From Fidelibacterota bacterium (GTDB taxonomy: Bacteria; Fidelibacterota; UBA2242; JAFGTP01): a stretch of DNA of 64,000 nucleotides. Position 1 is the first letter of the stretch; every line of letters starts with the position of its first letter. Below the pieces are notes generated by a model. It was not told the origin of the DNA. It was given only the letters and a program-made list of their open reading frames with translations, and did not search any database. Position numbers and translations under genes: made by a program. Shown in pieces: positions 45,431-54,283 of the stretch. Where the stretch lies: assembly GCA_016934035.1 (NCBI GenBank), contig JAFGTP010000031.1, positions 1 to 64,000 of the forward strand. The letters run 5' to 3'.

Positions 45431-46678
45431 TTACTCAAACCGCAGGGATTCAATGGGGTCCAGCCTGGAAGCATAAATCGCCGGCCACATGCCGAAAGTC
45501 AGTCCTACGGCTGTACAAAAAGCCAGCCCGCCGATAGCCCATTCCAAGGGAACATAGGCCTGAAAATCAGTAAATAACTGAAGGATATTGCCCAGACCAT
45601 AGCCTATAAGCACACCAAATACGCCGCCGATATTGCATAGCATAATGGCTTCGATCAGAAATTGGGTAAGAATATTTTTGCGGGTGGCGCCCAGGGATTT
45701 TCTCAGTCCGATCTCCCGGGTCCGTTCTGTAACAGATACCAGCATAATATTCATAATGCCGATACCGGCCACAATCAGGGCAATGATACCAATGACAAAG
45801 GCGCCGACTTTGACACCGGCTGTGGTGCGGTTGAAATTGTCAATCTGGGACTGATTGGTAAAAATTGTAAAATTATCCGGCTCATTGGGTTTGAGGCTGC
45901 GCATCTGGCGCATGATCAACCGTGTTTGTTCAATGGCTTCCTCAAGCAATTCCGGTGATTTTGCATTGACGGTGATGTTGACAGAATTAAGGCTGCCGTC
46001 TTCACGGTATTTGCCGTAAATCCTTTCAAAAGTTGAAATGGGAACCAGCATGTAATTGTCATACTGTCCGCCCAGGACAGAATTTTTGGCTTCAAAGACG
46101 CCGACAACATTGAATTTTCGGCCATCGATTTTGACTGTTTTTCCGATCGGATCGGTATAGGGAAAAAGTTCGTGGGCAATATTATGACCGATGACCACGG
46201 AAAAGGAAGCGGTTTTAATTTCCTGGTTGCTAATATTTCTGCCCAGGGCAATAAGGTGAGTATTGTTAGGCCCGTATTCCGGTGTTCCGCCGCACATGAC
46301 CATCTGCGGTTCAGTCTTTTTCTCTTTGTATTGGACAACGCGGTTGTAGCCCCAGAGTTCTGACCCTACCAGATCGACTACATTTACATTTTCACGAATG
46401 GCATTGGCATGTTCGACTGTAGTGGGTGGCCATTTCATGGCATTGATTCTCTCTTCACGGGTAGATGGCCCGTTGAGCCATTTCTGGACCTGGAAAGTGG
46501 TTGTACCCAGGACACTGAGTTCCGATTCAATCCCTTTTTGAATGACAGAAATGCCGGTCATGACGGCCACAATAGAAGCAACTCCGGCAATAATGCCGAC
46601 AAGTGTTAAAAATGAACGTAATTTATTGGTTTTCAAGGCTTCGAGGGCCATTTTTAAGGCTTCAAACCATTGCTGCAT
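45431..46678 (-). CDS. MacB-type ABC transporter permease (second)
   Basis: 415 residues. Four membrane helices: one at the N-terminus (LRSFLTLVGIIAGVASIVAVM), a large periplasmic MacB core domain (50-280) and three at the C-terminus around IGIIALIVAGIGIMNIMLVSVTERTREIGLRKSLGAT, the FtsX signature. The ATPase half found in E. coli MacB is absent. It lies 21 bp after a paralogous permease and follows the MacA-type adaptor. Likely part of an efflux or lipoprotein/antimicrobial-peptide mechanotransmission complex. Confidence 0.9.
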   Translation of the reverse strand: MQQWFEALKMALEALKTNKLRSFLTLVGIIAGVASIVAVMTGISVIQKGIESELSVLGTTTFQVQKWLNGPSTREERINAMKWPPTTVEHANAIRENVNVVDLVGSELWGYNRVVQYKEKKTEPQMVMCGGTPEYGPNNTHLIALGRNISNQEIKTASFSVVIGHNIAHELFPYTDPIGKTVKIDGRKFNVVGVFEAKNSVLGGQYDNYMLVPISTFERIYGKYREDGSLNSVNITVNAKSPELLEEAIEQTRLIMRQMRSLKPNEPDNFTIFTNQSQIDNFNRTTAGVKVGAFVIGIIALIVAGIGIMNIMLVSVTERTREIGLRKSLGATRKNILTQFLIEAIMLCNIGGVFGVLIGYGLGNILQLFTDFQAYVPLEWAIGGLAFCTAVGLTFGMWPAIYASRLDPIESLRFE

Positions 46679-46699
46679 AGTATTTACTCCGATTTCTGG

Positions 46700-47932
46700 T
46701 TATTCATAATGCAAAGCATCAATGGGGTTTAATCCGGCAGCTTTCAGCGCCGGAACGATACCGGACACCAGGCCGACAACGACGGACACAATCAAGCTGA
46801 TAGCGACAATCTGCAGGGACAAGGTGGCGGGCATCAGAAATTGGTTGATCAGCATGGCAATTGCATAAGAGAGGAGCAGGCCAATTAAACCGCCCAGCAG
46901 ACAGATAACGGAAGCTTCATAGAGAAATTGCGATAAAATGATCTTTTTCGTGGCACCAATAGCCTTGCGAATGCCAATTTCCCGAGTCCTTTCTGTGACG
47001 GACACAAACATAATATTCATCACACCGATAGCGCCGACAAAGAGTGAAATACTGGTGATCACCATGCCGATGAGAACGATGGTGCCCATGATCTGGTTGT
47101 AGGCATTGGTTAGTGTGGTCAGGGAATTGAGTGCAAAATCGTCACTATCTCTGGGGCTGAGGCCGCGAATTTTCCGCATCTCGCCGATGACTTTGAATTT
47201 GAATTCCTCCATGGTGTCCTGGTCCGGCGCTTTGACGGCGATTTCAAAACTGCGGTTGTTGTCGCCGTAATACTTCGTGAATGCCGTCACAGGAATAAAG
47301 ACCTGCCGGTCAAAATTTGGTCCGCCAAAAAAGGAAGCGCTGCCCCGTTTTTCCATGACGCCAACGACCAGAAATTTGTAGCGCCCGATTTTCAGATATT
47401 TGTTCACCGGATCAACATCCCGGAACAATTTATCTTTGATTTCACTGCCAATGACGCAGACGTTTTTTTTATATTGAATATCATACCGGGTGATGAAACG
47501 GCCGTATTCCGGAAAAGCATTGATGACGATGGTCTGGTTTTCCGTAGTACCGATGACCGGTGAACTTTCCATGGTTTCTGAGCGATATTTCAGGTCCAGG
47601 CCGCTGCTGGTGTAGGGAATGACAAGAGCTTCCGGCAATTTTTCGGCAAGTCTGACACCTTGTTTGTACGTGATTTCCGGACGATTTCGGAATTGGAAGA
47701 AATTGCCGTTGAAAATCCAGGGAGTCCGGTCAACATAAAAGACATCGGAGCCGATCGCGGCGGCATTTTCTTTAAATTTGTTACCCAGGCCGTTTGAAGC
47801 GGTCATGGTTGTAGTCACGGCAATAATGCCGATAATGATTCCCAAAGTGGTCAAAATCGCCCGCTTTTTGTTGCTAAACAAGGCTTCCAAAGCCAGCCGA
47901 AGTGATTCTATTTTTGCCTGAAAATATCCCAT
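46700..47932 (-). CDS. MacB-type ABC transporter permease (first)
   Basis: 410 residues with the same FtsX/MacB layout as its neighbour: N-terminal helix (KRAILTTLGIIIGIIAVTTTM), periplasmic domain, then three C-terminal helices with SVTERTREIGIRKAIGATKK. The pair are related but clearly diverged, so they probably form a heterodimer. 11 bp after the adaptor gene. Confidence 0.9.
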   Translation of the reverse strand: MGYFQAKIESLRLALEALFSNKKRAILTTLGIIIGIIAVTTTMTASNGLGNKFKENAAAIGSDVFYVDRTPWIFNGNFFQFRNRPEITYKQGVRLAEKLPEALVIPYTSSGLDLKYRSETMESSPVIGTTENQTIVINAFPEYGRFITRYDIQYKKNVCVIGSEIKDKLFRDVDPVNKYLKIGRYKFLVVGVMEKRGSASFFGGPNFDRQVFIPVTAFTKYYGDNNRSFEIAVKAPDQDTMEEFKFKVIGEMRKIRGLSPRDSDDFALNSLTTLTNAYNQIMGTIVLIGMVITSISLFVGAIGVMNIMFVSVTERTREIGIRKAIGATKKIILSQFLYEASVICLLGGLIGLLLSYAIAMLINQFLMPATLSLQIVAISLIVSVVVGLVSGIVPALKAAGLNPIDALHYE

Positions 47933-47943
47933 ATTCGACTCAC

Positions 47944-49203
47944 TTATCGGGTTTCAGCATTACCCAAGGAGACCAGGGTATTGTTTTTCAGCTGCTGTGA
48001 TATCGCGCGGTAGGAACCGGTTACAATGGTTTCACCTGTAGTCAGGCCCTGGGTAATTTCAATGTGGGAATCACTCTGAATGCCGGTTTCAACTTCCCTG
48101 GCAATCACATGGTCGTTTTCCAGGATGAATACCACCTGGGCAAAGCCGTCTTCATCGGTGGTGTAAACCGGCTCTGCCGAATCGGCGATGGCCACATTAC
48201 CTTTTTTCCTGAGCGGGTTGTTTTTTAACTGGTCCGGGGTTTTGAGGGTCACACATTGAATGGGCACACCCACCACCTCCTTTTTGACTTCTGTAATGAT
48301 ATAGCCGCTGGCGGTCATATCAGTACGCAGTTTACTGTCAGGATTGATGACGGTAAGAGTGACTTCAAATTCAGTTTTCTGGCTGGCGGTACCCTGGCCG
48401 GAAATGGTGGCAGAATTGGCGATTTCCGTAACAATGCCTTTGTATTTGACCGAGCTCAAAGCATCGACCTCGATAGTGGCACTGTCACCCTGAGCTACGG
48501 CGACTACATCGTTTTCATCCACTTTCACCAGGGCTTCCATTTCTGTCAGGTCCGCAACGATCATGATAACATCTTCCTGAAATTGTGATCCCAGCGCGAT
48601 TTCCCCAACTTCTTTATTCAAGACGGTAATAGTCCCGTCCATTGGTGAATAAATGGTAGTCTTGGATAAGGCATCCCTGGCCTGTTTCAAAGCGGCTTTG
48701 GCCTGTTCAACCTGCTCCAGCGCTGATTCAAAGCGGGCTTTTTCCACCTGGGCTATGGCGTAGGTCTGGTCCAGGCCGGCCTGGGACTCCAATCCCTTTT
48801 CAAACAATTGCTGACTCCGGTGATAATCCTTTTCCGCCTTTATCATGTTTTCTTTATTCAGTTTGGCGTTGGCTTCAATGGAGCGCAGGCTGGCTTCTAG
48901 CCGTTCAACTTCCGCCAGGTATCCTTCCTGGTCCAGTTGCACAAGGAAATCACCTTTTTTTACTTTGTCGCCTTCTTTGACCTCCATTTTGATTATTTTG
49001 GCTGCCACATCGGCAGAGATTTTTACCTGGGTTTTGGGCTGAATGCGGCCCGTAGCCGTGACGGTTTCCACAATTTTTTGCAGTTCAACTGTTGCAGTCT
49101 CCACGGCAATTGGCTTTTCCCCGTTTTTATTGACCAGAAGGGTCACAACACTGGCAACAATCAACAGGGTAACGACAATAATAATGATTTTTCTCTTTGA
49201 CAT
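47944..49203 (-). CDS. MacA-type periplasmic adaptor (membrane-fusion) protein
   Basis: 419 residues from the ATG at 49203, seven bases after AGAGG; earlier in-frame starts lack a site. An N-terminal anchor (MSKRKIIIIVVTLLIVASVVTLLV) is followed by a barrel-sandwich/lipoyl half (VETVTATGRIQPKTQVKIS), a long coiled-coil hairpin (about 85-165) and beta-barrel and membrane-proximal domains. It should link the two permeases to an outer-membrane channel. Neither the ATPase nor a TolC gene is present in the operon. Confidence 0.88.
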   Translation of the reverse strand: MSKRKIIIIVVTLLIVASVVTLLVNKNGEKPIAVETATVELQKIVETVTATGRIQPKTQVKISADVAAKIIKMEVKEGDKVKKGDFLVQLDQEGYLAEVERLEASLRSIEANAKLNKENMIKAEKDYHRSQQLFEKGLESQAGLDQTYAIAQVEKARFESALEQVEQAKAALKQARDALSKTTIYSPMDGTITVLNKEVGEIALGSQFQEDVIMIVADLTEMEALVKVDENDVVAVAQGDSATIEVDALSSVKYKGIVTEIANSATISGQGTASQKTEFEVTLTVINPDSKLRTDMTASGYIITEVKKEVVGVPIQCVTLKTPDQLKNNPLRKKGNVAIADSAEPVYTTDEDGFAQVVFILENDHVIAREVETGIQSDSHIEITQGLTTGETIVTGSYRAISQQLKNNTLVSLGNAETR

Positions 49204-49270
49204 GACCATACCTCTTCTTTTATCATATTTTTGAGTTAATTTTAGTAACATGATAAACAGACCTTCGAAA

Positions 49271-49305
49271 TGTCAAAAAGTTGTCATGGATGTCAAAAAT
49301 TGTCA
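49271..49305. promoter_or_regulatory. Four phased TGTCA repeats between the MacA operon and the fucosidase gene
   Basis: TGTCA occurs at 49271, 49282, 49291 and 49301, steps of 11, 9 and 10 bp, all in the same orientation. Direct repeats at one helical turn are typical of OmpR/PhoB-type winged-helix response regulators; the half-site resembles the TGTCA core of the Pho box. It is in the 200-bp divergent gap, so it could act on either gene. Regulator identity is inference. Confidence 0.5.
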
Positions 49306-49403
49306 AACGGGAGATAATTTGCGGCATTTTTTATGGTTTATTTTTAACTTGAAAAAACTAATCCTTCGAAAGTATATTTAGACAATTAACCGGGAGAGTT
49401 TTG

Positions 49404-51206
49404 ATGATGAAATTCAATATCTTTGTAATAATGATGCTCCTGTTCACCTGGACCATGGCGGAGCAGCAAATTGAGCCCAACTGGGAATCCATTAATGCGC
49501 GGCCTTATCCCCAATGGTTTTCTGACGCCAAACTAGGCATTTTTATTCACTGGGGTGTTTCTTCTGTGCCTTCTTTTACAGGTCGCGAAGGCTACGCTGA
49601 ATGGTTTTTGCGTGGTCTGCAACTGGAATCGCCCCTGGTTACCCAGTTTCAGAAGCGGGTTTTCGGAGAAGATTTCACTTATCGTGATTACGCGCCGTTA
49701 TTCAAGGCTGAACTTTTCAACGCCGATGAATGGGCTGAACTGTTTAAAAAATCCGGGGCTGGTTATGTACTATTTGTCAGTAAACATCATGACGGCTATG
49801 CGCTCTGGCCGAGCCAATATTCTCCGGGCTGGAATGCAATGGAGGTGGGACCCAAACGTAATATTGTCGGAGAACTGACCGAAGCCGTTCGCAAAGCAGG
49901 ATTGAAAATGGGACTCTATTATTCCCTGACTGAGTGGAACAATGAACTTCACCGGTGGTACACCGATCCGCCGGATTCCATTCATGAATATGTGGAAAAA
50001 CACATGGTCCCGCAGTTCCGGGAACTGGTTTCCGCCTATCGGCCCAGTATTATTTTTACAGACGGAGAATGGTGGAACAAGGCATCGGATTTTCGGGCTA
50101 CGGAATTGATCTCCTGGTACTACAACCTGGTGGGGCCTGAAGCCATTGTTAACAATCGTTGGGGTAGCGGCAGTAATACCGGCTATCTGACACCGGAATA
50201 CAGTGCCGGCATTGATATCAAGGACAGGCCATGGGCGGAAGTGCGCGGCCTGGGACGCTCCTTTGGGCTCAATCGCAATGAGCCTCTGGAGAATTATATG
50301 ACATCGCAGGAACTCATTCATCTCCTGGTGGAATGTGTGGCATACGGCGGCGGTCTGACGATTAATGTGGGCCCGAAAGCCGACGGCCAAATTCCGTTGC
50401 TGCAACAGAAAAGACTGATGGACCTGGGTAAATGGCTCAATGTCAACGGTGAAGCAATTTACCAATCCAAAGCCTGGACAAAAAGTGCGGAATTAAAGGA
50501 TTATCACATGGAAAGAATCGATGGTGAAATCAATTTTAATTGGGTCAGAAATACACCGGGCGGAAAAATAGCCTGTGATGACTTTCAGGCCACCTGGACA
50601 GGTTTTATTCAGCCGGAAAAAACCGACAATTACCGGTTCACAGCCAAAGCCGATGACGGTATGCGTTTATGGATCGATGACAAACTGGTGATCGACCACT
50701 GGGAAACCGCAGAAAATGATGCTGACGGCAATGTCATGGGCAATGACCAGTCTACCCTTAAAGAGGGCGCCATCCGGCTGAAACGCACCCAACGCTATCC
50801 TATTCGAATTGAATATTTTGAGAATAAACAAAATGCCGGAATTACCTTGTATTGGGAAAGTAAAAACCGGGAAAAGGAAATTGTCCCCGCCAGCGTATTT
50901 TTTACTGAGAGGGATGAGAACCGGCAGGGGCTGAAGGCCCGCTACACATCCCAAGGCGAGCATATTTGCTATACTACCAGAGATGGAAATCTTTACGCCA
51001 TTGTGCTGGAATGGCCTGATGAAAACCTGGTACTGGAAATTGATGCGCCCCGGGAGGGCACCAGAATTTCTCTACTGGGAACCGGCCTCGCATTGCCCTG
51101 GAAATATGAAAAGGGCCGACTCCTGGTGGATGTTTCGGGTATAAAATATAATGACATGCCGGGCCATGACGCCTGGACTTTCAAATTGGAAAATTATCTG
51201 AAATAA
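49404..51206 (+). CDS. GH29 alpha-L-fucosidase with inserted PA14 domain
   Basis: 600 residues from ATG 49404, seven bases after GGGAG. Signal peptide, then a GH29 barrel: WFSDAKLGIFIHWG, KHHDGYALWPSQ, GLYYSLTEWN and nucleophile D220 in FTDGEWW, HLLVECVAYGGGLTINVGPKADG. After NGEAIYQSKAW the usual fucosidase C-terminal domain is interrupted by a roughly 115-residue PA14 carbohydrate-binding domain (WTGFIQPEKTDNYRFTAKADDGMRLWIDDKLVIDHWE, IRIEYFENKQNAGITLYWES), after which the Ig-like tail resumes (ICYTTRDGNLYAIVLEWP). Predicted to release L-fucose from glycans in the periplasm or outside. Confidence 0.92.
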   Translation: MMKFNIFVIMMLLFTWTMAEQQIEPNWESINARPYPQWFSDAKLGIFIHWGVSSVPSFTGREGYAEWFLRGLQLESPLVTQFQKRVFGEDFTYRDYAPLFKAELFNADEWAELFKKSGAGYVLFVSKHHDGYALWPSQYSPGWNAMEVGPKRNIVGELTEAVRKAGLKMGLYYSLTEWNNELHRWYTDPPDSIHEYVEKHMVPQFRELVSAYRPSIIFTDGEWWNKASDFRATELISWYYNLVGPEAIVNNRWGSGSNTGYLTPEYSAGIDIKDRPWAEVRGLGRSFGLNRNEPLENYMTSQELIHLLVECVAYGGGLTINVGPKADGQIPLLQQKRLMDLGKWLNVNGEAIYQSKAWTKSAELKDYHMERIDGEINFNWVRNTPGGKIACDDFQATWTGFIQPEKTDNYRFTAKADDGMRLWIDDKLVIDHWETAENDADGNVMGNDQSTLKEGAIRLKRTQRYPIRIEYFENKQNAGITLYWESKNREKEIVPASVFFTERDENRQGLKARYTSQGEHICYTTRDGNLYAIVLEWPDENLVLEIDAPREGTRISLLGTGLALPWKYEKGRLLVDVSGIKYNDMPGHDAWTFKLENYLK

Positions 51207-51260
51207 TCCCCAGCTAAAATTCAACAGAAAGTGAACAATCTGATAAAATTTTACCCCTTG

Positions 51261-51290
51261 AAGGTGGTCGATTCCGGCCACCTTTTTTTT
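51261..51290 (+). terminator. Rho-independent terminator after the fucosidase gene
   Basis: Stem AAGGTGG (51261-51267) / CCACCTT (51278-51284), extended by CG/CG with bulges, followed by a run of eight T. 55 bp after the fucosidase stop. Confidence 0.88.
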
Positions 51291-51361
51291 ATTAAAGTAA
51301 AATATTTACTATTTTTATTCGTCTTCACTAACAATTGAAATACAGGAAGATCGAAAGAACT

Positions 51362-52474
51362 ATGTTGAAAAGGAAAAAAAGAATGACACTGACTATATTA
51401 CTGATTGTGCTGGCAGCAATTGTTTTCTACACCAATTTTCATCCTGTTTTCGGCGGTAAAATATCCAAAAAACAGAAAAATGAATTTGAAAATCTACCCA
51501 ACTACCGCAATGGCCGGTTCATCAACCAGATAGAAACCCCGATGGATATGAACCTGGTGGATGGTATCAAAATATTGCGGGAATTGAACAGAAACAAGAA
51601 AGAACGGGAGCCTCAAAAATCATTGCCAGTCATGAAATTGGACTCCACCGCAATTGCTCGCCGGGAAAAAAATCGCGTTACCTGGTTCGGCCACTCGACT
51701 TTTTTGGTGGAACTGGATGAAAAAATCATTCTCATCGATCCCATGTTTAGTTTAAGGGCATCGCCCTTGCGGATTTTCGGGCCCAAAAGATACACCATGG
51801 AGTTTCCCATTGCTCTGGAAAAACTGCCGGAAATTGATATTGTTCTCATTTCCCATGACCATTACGACCACCTGGACCGGAAAAGCCTTTGCAAACTGAA
51901 GGACAAAACCCGCCGGTTTATCGTACCCCTTGGTGTGGAAAACCATCTGTTGAAATGGGGTGTTGATCCTGCGAAAATCACCAGTCTCAACTGGTGGGAC
52001 AGCACCATGGCAGCCGATATTGGTTTCATTGCTGCGCCGGCCCGCCATTTTTCCGGCCGAAAAACCGGTGACCGCTTTCAGACTCTCTGGTGTTCCTGGG
52101 TCATTCAGGGCCAAACTCATCAAATTTACTACAGCGGCGACAGTGCCTATGGCCCCCATTTCAGGCAGATTTTTGAAAAATTCGGCAAATTCGACCTTGC
52201 CTTGCTGGAGTGCGGTCAGTACAATGTCAAATGGAGAAGCGTCCACATGCTTCCGGAAGAAACGGTCCAGGCTGCCCTTGATTTGCAGACGCAGATATTT
52301 ATGCCTATCCACTGGGCGGGATTTACCCTGTCTGTCCACAGTTGGACAGAACCGGCCGAACGGGTAACGGCTGAAGCGAAAAAGCTAAATGCCGTCATCA
52401 CCACTCCACTCATCGGGCAATCCCTGGATTTGAATGAAAATATATTTCCCCGGGAAAATTGGTGGGAGAAGTAA
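51362..52474 (+). CDS. Metallo-beta-lactamase-fold hydrolase, NAPE-PLD/UlaG-like
   Basis: 370 residues from the ATG at 51362; a TTG at 51335 in frame is less likely. One N-terminal membrane anchor (LTILLIVLAAIVFYTNF) precedes a binuclear-metal fold: TWFGHSTFLVELDEKIILIDPMF, SHDHYDHLD (HxHxDH), PARHFSGR, YYSGDSAYGPHF and a final IHWAGFTLS histidine. The pattern fits the NAPE-phospholipase D/L-ascorbate-6-P lactonase branch; the substrate is unknown, perhaps a phospholipid or lactone given the anchor. Probably faces the periplasm. Confidence 0.85.
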   Translation: MLKRKKRMTLTILLIVLAAIVFYTNFHPVFGGKISKKQKNEFENLPNYRNGRFINQIETPMDMNLVDGIKILRELNRNKKEREPQKSLPVMKLDSTAIARREKNRVTWFGHSTFLVELDEKIILIDPMFSLRASPLRIFGPKRYTMEFPIALEKLPEIDIVLISHDHYDHLDRKSLCKLKDKTRRFIVPLGVENHLLKWGVDPAKITSLNWWDSTMAADIGFIAAPARHFSGRKTGDRFQTLWCSWVIQGQTHQIYYSGDSAYGPHFRQIFEKFGKFDLALLECGQYNVKWRSVHMLPEETVQAALDLQTQIFMPIHWAGFTLSVHSWTEPAERVTAEAKKLNAVITTPLIGQSLDLNENIFPRENWWEK

Positions 52475-52527
52475 TTTTCAAAATAGTCCCGGATTTTGTA
52501 AATTCTCCCCAATATAGCGAGAGATAA

Positions 52528-53253
52528 ATGCAAAAAGACAAGATCTTTTCCAAACCCCTGTCCACTGTCAGGCCCTTTCAGTTCGATGAAAATGTAGCAA
52601 GGGTCTTCCCCGATATGATTTCAAGGTCCGTTCCGGGATATGATTTGATCCTGACCGTGCTGGAGAGCATTACGGAAAAATATGTTCAGGAAGGTTCCAA
52701 CCTCTATGACCTGGGATGTTCACTGGGTGCATCGACGCTGGCCATGATGCACGGCATCAATAAAAAAAATTGCCGCATCATTGCTGTGGACAATTCCCGC
52801 CCCATGGTTGACAAAGCGAAATCCACCCTTGACCTTTATCATTCACCGGCGGAAATTCAACTGGTCTGTGATGATCTCAGAAATATTAATATGGAAAATG
52901 CTTCAGTGGTGGTCATGAACTTCACCCTGCAATTCATTGAGCCGGAAAACCGCCGGAAAATCCTTCGGGATATTTACAAAGGCCTGATGCCGGGCGGTGT
53001 TCTGGTCCTGTCTGAAAAAATATGTTTTGAAGATAACAACCAACAGGCGTTGAATGACGAACTTCACCTGAATTTCAAAAAGCAGCAGGGCTATTCCAAC
53101 CTGGAAATCAGCCAGAAACGTTCCTCACTGGAAAACGTTCTCATTCGGGATACTCTGGAAACCCATGAAAAACGCATTCGGGAGGTCGGGTTTTCGGTTT
53201 TTGAAATGTGGTTTCGCTGTTATAATTTTGTATCTATGCTGGCTGTCAAATGA
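52528..53253 (+). CDS. cmoA: Carboxy-S-adenosyl-L-methionine synthase CmoA
   Basis: 241 residues. FDENVARVFPDMISRSVPGY, SAM-binding DLGCSLGASTLAM, DNSRPMVDKAK, MNFTLQFIEPENR and LSEKICFEDNNQQ match CmoA, which converts SAM and prephenate to carboxy-SAM. The ATG follows GAGAGATAA. Overlaps cmoB by 4 bp, as is usual for the pair. It provides the cofactor for cmo5U at tRNA position 34. Confidence 0.93.
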   Translation: MQKDKIFSKPLSTVRPFQFDENVARVFPDMISRSVPGYDLILTVLESITEKYVQEGSNLYDLGCSLGASTLAMMHGINKKNCRIIAVDNSRPMVDKAKSTLDLYHSPAEIQLVCDDLRNINMENASVVVMNFTLQFIEPENRRKILRDIYKGLMPGGVLVLSEKICFEDNNQQALNDELHLNFKKQQGYSNLEISQKRSSLENVLIRDTLETHEKRIREVGFSVFEMWFRCYNFVSMLAVK

Positions 53254-54206
53254 TGGACTTTACCGAATTACATGGAATTCTTAACCGGTCCAGTATCCGA
53301 AACTGGCGGGAGATCCTTCCGCAAACGATTGATGAATTGAACCATGGCGATCTGGACCACTGGCTGAAGGTTTTTGAGATGCTGCCGGACAGAAACACCC
53401 GTCATCTCGATCTCACTGCTGCGTCTATAAAAATCGGATCTGCAGGGGAATTGACCATACCCCGGGAAGAACTGACGGCCGGGCTGAAATTGCTCCATCC
53501 CTGGCGCAAAGGGCCTTTCGATTTTTTTGGCATTCACATCGATACCGAATGGCGCTCAGACATGAAATGGGACCGGCTCAAAAACCATATTTCCCCTCTG
53601 AAAGGCCGTAAAGTCCTGGATGTTGGGTGTGGCAATGGCTATCATTGCCTGCGCATGGCTGGCGAAGGCGCCCAACTGGTCATTGGCGTGGAACCCTTTG
53701 TCCTGTTTGTCCTTCAGTTCATGGTTTTCAAAGAATATCTGCGGAATTTTCCGGTTTTTATTATTCCCAGAGGGATTGAGGACCTGCCCAAAAACCAGCC
53801 CTTTTTTGACACTGTTTTTTCCATGGGTGTTTTGTATCATCGTAAATCGCCTTTTGACCATTTGCAGGAATTGCGCTCCCTGCTGTTGGAGGGCGGTGAA
53901 CTGGTGCTGGAAACACTGGTCATCAATGGTGATGAAAATACAGTCCTGGTGCCACCGGATCGTTATGGGAAAATGCGAAATGTCTGGTTTTTGCCATCGC
54001 CACAGACCATGCTACAATGGCTTGAGCGGGCCGGATTTAAAAATCCTCAGTTGGTTGATGTGACAAAGACCACCCTGGCCGAACAAAGAAAAACCGAATG
54101 GATGACCTTCGAATCACTGGATGATTTTCTGAACCCGGACAATGAGGCGCTGACTGTCGAAAATTTGCCGGCGCCCCGGCGGGCTGTTTTCATTTGTAAA
54201 AAATAA
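53250..54206 (+). CDS. cmoB: tRNA U34 carboxymethyltransferase CmoB
   Basis: 318 residues. LHPWRKGPFDFFGIHIDTEWRSDMKWDRL, SAM loop VLDVGCGNGYHCLRM, MGVLYHRKSPFDHL and KTTLAEQRKTEWM are CmoB signatures. It transfers the carboxymethyl group from carboxy-SAM to 5-hydroxyuridine-34. cmoAB is best known from Gammaproteobacteria, so the pair is worth noting in an FCB-type genome. No third gene (trhP/trhO) for the 5-hydroxylation is in view. Confidence 0.92.
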   Translation: MMDFTELHGILNRSSIRNWREILPQTIDELNHGDLDHWLKVFEMLPDRNTRHLDLTAASIKIGSAGELTIPREELTAGLKLLHPWRKGPFDFFGIHIDTEWRSDMKWDRLKNHISPLKGRKVLDVGCGNGYHCLRMAGEGAQLVIGVEPFVLFVLQFMVFKEYLRNFPVFIIPRGIEDLPKNQPFFDTVFSMGVLYHRKSPFDHLQELRSLLLEGGELVLETLVINGDENTVLVPPDRYGKMRNVWFLPSPQTMLQWLERAGFKNPQLVDVTKTTLAEQRKTEWMTFESLDDFLNPDNEALTVENLPAPRRAVFICKK

Positions 54207-54283
54207 TTACCCAACTGATTGAGTTTAATTTAAACAACCTTTATATTGATTTATACCTGAATGAGTATTTGTATAATTTATCA

